NCBI GenBank assembly: GCA_018820995.1
Contig: JAHJNE010000258.1
Location: forward strand, 1-36,125
Direction of reading: 5' to 3'
DNA length: 36,125 nucleotides
Source: Gammaproteobacteria bacterium
Lineage (GTDB): Bacteria > Pseudomonadota > Gammaproteobacteria > Enterobacterales > Alteromonadaceae
The notes under the pieces are model-generated. The model saw nothing but the letters and a program-made list of their open reading frames with translations, was not told the DNA's origin and ran no database searches. Below are positions 30,165 through 36,125 of the stretch, piece by piece. The translations under genes were made by a program, and so were the position numbers. Position 1 is the first letter of the stretch; the number at the start of each line of letters is the position of its first letter.

Positions 30165-32189
30165 TTACTTTTTCGCGAGGTGATTGCTCATAATTAGATC
30201 AGAGGTAATTAAAGCCGCCTCTTCCAGGAACGGGTCTAATTTTTCCAGCTTTTCCGGCGCATCTTCAACCTTCTTCACCGCTGGTAATTTCAATCGGGTC
30301 AAACGCTCATTGGTCCGCGCTAATTCTTTTGCTGCCAGCTCATCTTTTTTCGCTAAACGTTCTTTTTCATTTAACGAGATTGTTTTGACATCTTTTTCGC
30401 GCTGATAATCCGCAATATCCTGTTGCAGGAAATTAAATTCTGGCTCAGTTGCGACGCGCTTTTGGTGTTTTTCATTCAGCACTGGCAGGATCACTTTCAG
30501 ATCAGGTGAGCTGGTATAGACCGCCGCCGGAATCGAATCCCAAGGCAACGCATTTTTCTCTTTACTCTCACCCCATTCCGCCGGGTCGATTGGCGACGGG
30601 AACGCAATGTCTGGTACTACGCCTTTATGCTGGGTACTACCACCATTAATCCGGTAAAACTTAGCAATGGTGTATTGAACACTGCCCAGTTCGCCGTCAA
30701 AAGTATCGTAAATACGCCCTAAACCACGATGTTGTTGTACAGTGCCTTTACCAAAAGTGTGTTCGCCAATAATCACTGCCCGACCATAATCTTGTAATGC
30801 CGCGGCAAAAATTTCAGAGGCTGAAGCACTATACCGATCGACCATAATGGTCAGCGGACCTTCGTAAAAAATGCTCGCGTCGGTATCATCATTTTGCATG
30901 ATCCGGCCACTGCCCTCACGAATTTGCACAACTGGGCCTTTATCAATAAACAAACCCGTCAAGGTAATTGCTTCTGGTAATGAACCACCACCATTACCGC
31001 GCAAATCGACAATAATGCCGTCGACTTTTTTCTCTTTCAGTGCAGTAAGTTCTTTTTTAACGTCTTCGGTCAGGTTGTTGTAGAAACTCGGAATATTGAT
31101 CACGCCAATATTTTTACCGTTTTCATGTAACAAAGATTTAAATACCTCGCCTTTGGCGGCGCGGTCTTCCAAGCGGATCTTGTCACGAACAATTTCAATT
31201 TGTTGCGGTGCAGTGCCAGCGATATCGCTCGCTGCCATCACCTGTAACCGGACTTTAGAACCTTTCGGGCCTTTGATCAGATCAACAACGTCATCTAAAC
31301 GCCAGCCTACAATATCAACAAATTCTTCGCTACCTTGCGCCACACCAACGATTTTATCTTTTGGTTTGAGCTTTTTCGTCAGATCAGCCGGACCACCAGG
31401 CACCAGGCTCGCAATGACAGTGAAATCGTCGTCAAGTTGCAACACTGCACCAATCCCTTCCAAACTCAGGTTCATTTCCTGCTGGAATCGATCGGCACTG
31501 CGTGGCGATAGGTAAGATGTATGAGCTTCGATACTGCGGGCGTAGGAATTAAGTATCAGCTGGAAAATATCTTCGCTTTCAGTTTGAGCTAACCGCTTTT
31601 TAGCGCTTTTATAGCGTTTTAACAGCAACTCTTTAATTTCTTCCGGCTTTTTGCCGGTCAATTTTAAATTGAGTGCATCAAATTTTACCCGCTCGCGCCA
31701 TAACTCATTTAATTGAGCAATGTCCGCAGGCCAAGGTGCACCTTCACGCTCATATTCGTAGCTGTCAGCCGTACTAAAATCAAAAGGTTTTTCCAATAAT
31801 GAAATTGCATAATCAAAACGTTCAGCACGACGCTGTAAACTTAAATTAAACATTTCAAAAGCAAAGTCAAACTGACCTTTTTGGATAGCGTCGTCGAACT
31901 GGAATTTGTATTGCGCAAAAGCGTCAATGTCGCTTTTGAGCATCACATTGTGGAAATAATCTAAACTATCCAGATATCGCTCGAACACTTTTGCTGATAA
32001 TTCATCATCAATTTTCACCGGTAAATAATGGCCACGGGTAAAAATTGCGGCAACACGTTTGCTGGCGGTGAAATGCTGATCTAATTGTGCCAGTTTGGGC
32101 ATGGTCACTGTATCAGTGGTCACGGAGGCAAGCGCAGAGCTGCCCATAACAATCAAAAGCGCTGCGGCGATACTGGATAATTTTTTCAT
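30165..32189 (-). CDS. prc: Carboxy-terminal processing (tail-specific) protease Prc
   Basis: PDZ region LSLEGIGAVLQLDDDFTVIASLVPGGPA; S41 motifs IVDLRGNGGGSLPEAI, SASASEIFAAALQDYGRAVIIGEHTFGKGTVQQ; next to proQ. Confidence 0.97.
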   Translation of the reverse strand: MKKLSSIAAALLIVMGSSALASVTTDTVTMPKLAQLDQHFTASKRVAAIFTRGHYLPVKIDDELSAKVFERYLDSLDYFHNVMLKSDIDAFAQYKFQFDDAIQKGQFDFAFEMFNLSLQRRAERFDYAISLLEKPFDFSTADSYEYEREGAPWPADIAQLNELWRERVKFDALNLKLTGKKPEEIKELLLKRYKSAKKRLAQTESEDIFQLILNSYARSIEAHTSYLSPRSADRFQQEMNLSLEGIGAVLQLDDDFTVIASLVPGGPADLTKKLKPKDKIVGVAQGSEEFVDIVGWRLDDVVDLIKGPKGSKVRLQVMAASDIAGTAPQQIEIVRDKIRLEDRAAKGEVFKSLLHENGKNIGVINIPSFYNNLTEDVKKELTALKEKKVDGIIVDLRGNGGGSLPEAITLTGLFIDKGPVVQIREGSGRIMQNDDTDASIFYEGPLTIMVDRYSASASEIFAAALQDYGRAVIIGEHTFGKGTVQQHRGLGRIYDTFDGELGSVQYTIAKFYRINGGSTQHKGVVPDIAFPSPIDPAEWGESKEKNALPWDSIPAAVYTSSPDLKVILPVLNEKHQKRVATEPEFNFLQQDIADYQREKDVKTISLNEKERLAKKDELAAKELARTNERLTRLKLPAVKKVEDAPEKLEKLDPFLEEAALITSDLIMSNHLAKK

Positions 32190-32205
32190 CTGAGACTCTG
32201 TATGG

Positions 32206-32940
32206 TTAAGCCTGATACAAACTGCCGCTGTGCGTTTTGACCACCATTCCTGAGGCTAACTGCACCACGACATCCTGTTTAACTACTTCGACTACAGTGG
32301 CTGGCATTGGGTTCTTGCCCAACTTGATTAAAACTTTTGCACCAACAACTAAATCAACTGCGGTTGCTGCCTGCAACTCTTTCTCTGCTACGACAGGCGC
32401 AGCAACAGCGGCAGGCCGCTTCTGATTCAGATTAGAACTTTTTGCTGGTTTAGCGGCAGTTTTGGCTGGATTTCTTTTGTAAGCAGGTTTGTCAGTTTTA
32501 GAAACATCTGTCGCAGCAGGCTGTGATGCATCGGCCTGTGCCTTTTGCTGTTGCTGACGCGCTTTGTGTTCCAGAGCTTTGGCCTTGCGGACTTCGGCCG
32601 CCTTGGCTTTGCTTTCTAACAACGTTTTTGCAGCATGCTCTGCTTGTTGTTCATCAACCAGTTCGCCAGCAACACCTTCCAAATCAATCCTGGCAACTCC
32701 TGCCTTGACCGCATCCAGATAACGCCAGCTGGAGGTGTACACCCGAAGCGCCTGACGCAGTTGCGTTTTACTGAACAATGGATTGTCATTCAGGCGCTCA
32801 ACTAAGTCCTGGAAAATACCAATTTTCAGAGGTTTGGCTTCACCGGTCTGGCTAAAGCAAAGTGGAAACTGCTGTGCTAACAAAGCAACAATTTCTTTGA
32901 CGTTGTGCGGTTTAACTTGTGGTTCGACTTGGCTAGTCAT
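32206..32940 (-). CDS. proQ: RNA chaperone ProQ
   Basis: FinO/ProQ domain VKEIVALLAQQFPLCFSQTGEAKPLKIGIFQDLVERLN...LRQALRVYTSSWRYLDAVKAGVARIDLEG, basic A/K/Q-rich linker, C-terminal GAKVLIKLGKNPMPATVVEVVKQDVVVQLASGMVVKTHSGSLYQA. Confidence 0.95.
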   Translation of the reverse strand: MTSQVEPQVKPHNVKEIVALLAQQFPLCFSQTGEAKPLKIGIFQDLVERLNDNPLFSKTQLRQALRVYTSSWRYLDAVKAGVARIDLEGVAGELVDEQQAEHAAKTLLESKAKAAEVRKAKALEHKARQQQQKAQADASQPAATDVSKTDKPAYKRNPAKTAAKPAKSSNLNQKRPAAVAAPVVAEKELQAATAVDLVVGAKVLIKLGKNPMPATVVEVVKQDVVVQLASGMVVKTHSGSLYQA

Positions 32941-32943
32941 GCA

Positions 32944-33306
32944 TCAATACTCTTCATCTTCTTCGTCATTTTCTTCATCGGTATCGCTGTCGTCATGATC
33001 TTCATTGTCGTCAGCATCGTCTTCGTCTTCATCCGCATTGGACAGCGTTTTTCGCATATGAGCTTGCGCCCAGTCGATCAACTCATATTCGTCAGCATCT
33101 AGAATAATAGTGCTGCCGCGAAGTTGATCCCAGATTTCATGTAGTACGCGGTCAATAAGATCGGCATCTGTGTCGTCTGGAATTTTATCCCAAACCGCAT
33201 GGTATATAGCATTGATCCGGTCTGCAACTAACTCTTCTTCTCCTTCCCAGTCTCCGACATCGGAAATGGACAATAAATAGTCCTGAATGGAAACTAAATC
33301 TTTCAT
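32944..33306 (-). CDS. Hypothetical small protein with extremely acidic C-terminal tail
   Basis: 120 aa; ATGA overlap with msrC upstream and 3-nt gap to proQ downstream; last 30 residues contain 22 D/E. Confidence 0.78.
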   Translation of the reverse strand: MKDLVSIQDYLLSISDVGDWEGEEELVADRINAIYHAVWDKIPDDTDADLIDRVLHEIWDQLRGSTIILDADEYELIDWAQAHMRKTLSNADEDEDDADDNEDHDDSDTDEENDEEDEEY

Positions 33307-33776
33307 AAAGTTTGTTCCAGACGCTGCTCAAAAACAGCAACGAGCTCGGCAAGACCTTGTTGATCATCAAGATCAAAACGGGCCAATGAAGGGCTATCGA
33401 TATCGAGCACCGCGATGACCTGCCCCTGATAGCGGACTGGCAACACAATTTCAGAATTACTCGCTGCGTCACAGGCGATATGACCCGGAAATTCGTGCAC
33501 ATCGGTCACTAACTGGATTTCGCCGGTTGCGACAGCGGTACCACACACACCTTTGCCAACCGGGATCCGAACGCATGCAACTTTGCCCTGAAATGGGCCT
33601 AAAACTAATTCACCCTGGCGTAAAATATAAAAGCCTGACCAATTCAGATCAGGCATTTCATGAAACAGCAGCGCACTGAGGTTTGCCATGTTGGCAATCA
33701 TATCCGACTCATCAGCAATTAAGGCTTGAGCCTGCGCTACTAATGTGCGGTAAAAGTCTAATTTTTCAGCAAGCAT
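33303..33776 (-). CDS. msrC: Free methionine-(R)-sulfoxide reductase (GAF domain)
   Basis: NWSGFYILRQGELVLGPFQGKVACVRIPVGKGVCGTAVATGEIQLVTDVHEFPGHIACDAASNSEIVLPV, with the three conserved Cys; proQ-proximal as E. coli msrC. Confidence 0.94.
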   Translation of the reverse strand: MLAEKLDFYRTLVAQAQALIADESDMIANMANLSALLFHEMPDLNWSGFYILRQGELVLGPFQGKVACVRIPVGKGVCGTAVATGEIQLVTDVHEFPGHIACDAASNSEIVLPVRYQGQVIAVLDIDSPSLARFDLDDQQGLAELVAVFEQRLEQTL

Positions 33777-33858
33777 TTATCTTTAACATATGGTCACTAC
33801 AATGGGGCCTACCATACTTGGTTTGGCCATAAAATTAAACCTTTGCCGCTAACATTTC

Positions 33859-34527
33859 TCAGGGTTTAGCCAGTTCAAACTGGATTGTCAGGTCAGCCCT
33901 GACATTGTTGCTGCCAAACTGTACAGCTTCAGCTGCCATCATCGCCATTTTTAGTCTTGGCGCTGGTGAACTGCCTTGCTCTTGAATTTGATGAACCCGT
34001 GCAATTTTACGACCACTAAGCTTAGCCAAAGCGTTGGCTTTTTCCTCGGCATCAGCATAAGCCAATTGCAAAGCCTGCTGATACAAACCTTCCGCTTTGG
34101 AAGACATTAACTCCGCAGGTTGCAATTGAGTGACACCAAGCACCGCTGCTTGTTCCAAAATTTCCGGATATTGACTGAGGTCACGCACGGTCACTGTTAC
34201 TTCGCGCTCCACCCGAAACAATTCAGTGGTGGTTTTTTCCGCTTGATACTCCGGATAAATCCGCAGTGGCGCGTTGTTGATATCTGTATTTTTCACTTTT
34301 AGTTTTTGCAACATGGCGGTAATTTGCGCAACTTTGTTGTCAACGTCTTTTTTCGCCTGACTGACTGCGGCTTGACGACTACCAATCGTCATTGTTAAAC
34401 GAGCGAAATCCGGCGTAGTCGGCACCGCACCAGAGCCTTGCACAGTAATGAGCGCCATGGACGGCTCAGCCATAACGCACATCGGCAATAGACTTAAACC
34501 AAGAAGTAGCGGTAGTATTTTTTTCAT
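33859..34527 (-). CDS. SIMPL-domain (DUF541) exported protein
   Basis: Signal peptide then ITVQGSGAVPTTPDFARLTMTIGSRQAAVSQAKKDVDNKVAQI...; LRIYPEYQ; YADAEEKANALAKLSGRKIARVHQIQE. Confidence 0.9.
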   Translation of the reverse strand: MKKILPLLLGLSLLPMCVMAEPSMALITVQGSGAVPTTPDFARLTMTIGSRQAAVSQAKKDVDNKVAQITAMLQKLKVKNTDINNAPLRIYPEYQAEKTTTELFRVEREVTVTVRDLSQYPEILEQAAVLGVTQLQPAELMSSKAEGLYQQALQLAYADAEEKANALAKLSGRKIARVHQIQEQGSSPAPRLKMAMMAAEAVQFGSNNVRADLTIQFELAKP

Positions 34528-34639
34528 TGAATTTTCCTTCCTTAAAACAAACCGTTATTTCAACGGCCATCAGTAACAACAGAAACATGGACAGTAGAAG
34601 ATGTAGACCGCTGTAAAATGCGCTGACCGAGCTTAACCT

Positions 34640-34691
34640 GCCCTGAAAGCCATCGGAACCCACGATGGCAATCCTAACAAGGACTCAGGGC
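34640..34691. other. 52-nt nested inverted-repeat (three-way-junction-like) structure
   Basis: Outer stem GCCCTGA/TCAGGGC (7 bp), inner stem GCCATCG-gaaccca-CGATGGC (7 bp) and TCCT-aaca-AGGA (4 bp), all perfect. Confidence 0.6.
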
Positions 34692-34722
34692 AAATACTGT
34701 GAAAGGATGTACAGAATGTTAA

Positions 34723-34745
34723 ACCATGGCCCAAATAGCCATGGT
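34723..34745 (-). terminator. Possible terminator downstream of the M1 aminopeptidase
   Basis: Perfect 8-bp stem ACCATGGC-ccaaata-GCCATGGT; minus-strand 3' flank TTTAACATT is only weakly T-rich. Confidence 0.45.
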
Positions 34746-34765
34746 AATTCAAGGATGGCATGTCG

Positions 34766-36125
34766 TTATTCAGCAAACGCTTTATCAATTTGTGACTGCG
34801 TCAATGGATGATAACCCGCACGGGCTTGCTGATAAATTTGTTTAGCCAGGCTTTGCTGTGCTGGATTGGCCAACAATAAACGATAAAGCGGCACCACAAA
34901 TTTTGTCCGCCCCACGGTTAATAAAAAATGCTCGACATGTGGCATCACTGGTAAATAATTCAGCGGAATGGTTAACCGGCTCCAGGCGACGAAAATTTCT
35001 GCATTACTACTTTGGCTCAGTGAAAACGCCTTGTCTAATTCAGCCAATTGCGCCGGTGCTAAATCCCGCGGTAACTGATTGATGAAATGCAACCATTCGT
35101 GCACTGACCATTCACTCGTAGGCAAGGCCGCTAGTGCGATATCCTGTTTTAACCAGGATTGCAGTTGCGTCGATACCTTAACAAATGCATCTGATGGTTG
35201 CTGCGGGTAATCGGCAGGCAATCCAGGTCCAAACACCCACTGATCAACGACCTGTTTGCTAACAATCCCTGGATATTTTGCCATGAGTTCTTGCTGTAAA
35301 AATTGTAAGAAAGTCTCTGTATCCATGGATTGAAAAGCAAACTTCTTAAAATAGGCGCTGATAAACTTGTCAAAATTTGCCTGGCCAAACTTGTTTTCTA
35401 AAAATTGTAAAAACAACTGACCTTTCACATAAGCGACCTGGCTAAACGCATCATCCGGATTGCGGCCGTCCAATTGCAATTTCAATGCAGTATCTTCGGG
35501 TTCTAGTGTCGCCATATCCCGCTGCAATTCTTTGACACCTAAACTGTATTCCATCGCCGCACGCGCTGGACCGTAAACTTCCGCCATCAATCGATTTTCA
35601 AAAAAACTGGTAAACCCCTCATTGAGCCATAAGTCATCCCAATTGCTGTTTGTCACCAGATTGCCTGACCACGAATGCGCCAATTCATGCGCTATCAGAC
35701 TGACCAAGCTTTTATCACCGGTAATGACCGTTGGCGTAATAAACGACAAGCGTGGATTCTCCATGCCGCCAAATGGAAAACTGGCCGGTAAAATGAGTAA
35801 GTCGTAACGACCCCAAGGATATTCGCCATAAAGTTTGCTGGCGACATCGATCATTTTCTGCGTATCGCTGAACTCAGCAGCGGCTTTTGCTAACCATGTT
35901 TTTTCCGCATAAATACCGGTTTGTTCTGACATACTCTGGAAATGTAAATCACCTACCGCAATCGCAATCAGATAGGCCGGAATAGGTTGTGGCATAACAA
36001 ACTGATAATCGCCGTCTCGTTCGGTATTTTTGCTGTTATCGGCACTCATTACAGCCAACAATTGTTGAGGCGTGCGAATACGTGCCTGATAAGTCACCCG
36101 AACGGCCGGCGTGTCCTGCAGTGGG
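34766..36125 (-). CDS. M1-family metallopeptidase, leukotriene A4 hydrolase-like aminopeptidase (5' end truncated by window)
   Basis: GGMENPRLSF and HELAHSWSGNLVTNSNWDDLWLNEGFTSF zinc motif; reading frame continues upstream of the ORF-track start as ...LQDTPAVRVTYQARIRTPQQLLAVMSADN. Confidence 0.95.
   Translation of the reverse strand, partial: PLQDTPAVRVTYQARIRTPQQLLAVMSADNSKNTERDGDYQFVMPQPIPAYLIAIAVGDLHFQSMSEQTGIYAEKTWLAKAAAEFSDTQKMIDVASKLYGEYPWGRYDLLILPASFPFGGMENPRLSFITPTVITGDKSLVSLIAHELAHSWSGNLVTNSNWDDLWLNEGFTSFFENRLMAEVYGPARAAMEYSLGVKELQRDMATLEPEDTALKLQLDGRNPDDAFSQVAYVKGQLFLQFLENKFGQANFDKFISAYFKKFAFQSMDTETFLQFLQQELMAKYPGIVSKQVVDQWVFGPGLPADYPQQPSDAFVKVSTQLQSWLKQDIALAALPTSEWSVHEWLHFINQLPRDLAPAQLAELDKAFSLSQSSNAEIFVAWSRLTIPLNYLPVMPHVEHFLLTVGRTKFVVPLYRLLLANPAQQSLAKQIYQQARAGYHPLTQSQIDKAFAE

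Noticed and set aside
32944-33036. GA/TC-rich simple repeat (TCTTCGTC-like) as a non-coding microsatellite
   Set aside because: The repetitive sequence is explained by in-frame Asp/Glu codons of the acidic ORF, although slippage variation could still occur.
34640-34691. tRNA or integron attC site
   Set aside because: The 7-bp outer stem and a CCTAACAAGG motif suggested these, but there is no D/anticodon/T-arm layout, the element is only 52 nt, and no attC R/L box pairs or integrase are present.

Overview
The window looks like a core-chromosome segment of a marine or aquatic gammaproteobacterium; the genus cannot be fixed from the sequence, but a Rheinheimera/Alteromonadales-like relative is my inference. 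It is almost fully coding and mostly on the minus strand. Conserved blocks: serS(partial)-crcB-rarA-lolA-ftsK-lrp with divergent ald; DUF192; DUF2960-acyltransferase; zapC-pyrD; a giant NAD-specific glutamate dehydrogenase; a four-gene DUF1302 / DUF1329 / YCF48-like / MMPL-type RND cluster; pepN-DUF2835; an NSS-family transporter and an NhaC-family antiporter; prc-proQ-(acidic ORF)-msrC; a SIMPL-domain protein; and a partial LTA4-hydrolase-like M1 aminopeptidase. I see no phage, transposase, CRISPR array, rRNA, tRNA or recognisable defence island. The items most worth a second look are: (1) the DUF1302/DUF1329/YCF48/RND cluster, a plausible trans-envelope hydrophobic-substrate transport system, with an internal terminator-like hairpin and an asymmetric RND proton-relay motif; (2) a 124-bp imperfect palindromic ERIC/IRU-like repeat inside the transporter pair; (3) a 52-nt three-way-junction inverted-repeat structure upstream of the SIMPL gene; (4) two Lrp-box-like sites spaced exactly 30 bp apart between lrp and ald; (5) an extremely acidic small protein coupled to msrC and next to proQ. 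All calls come from reading the sequence; no database search was run.
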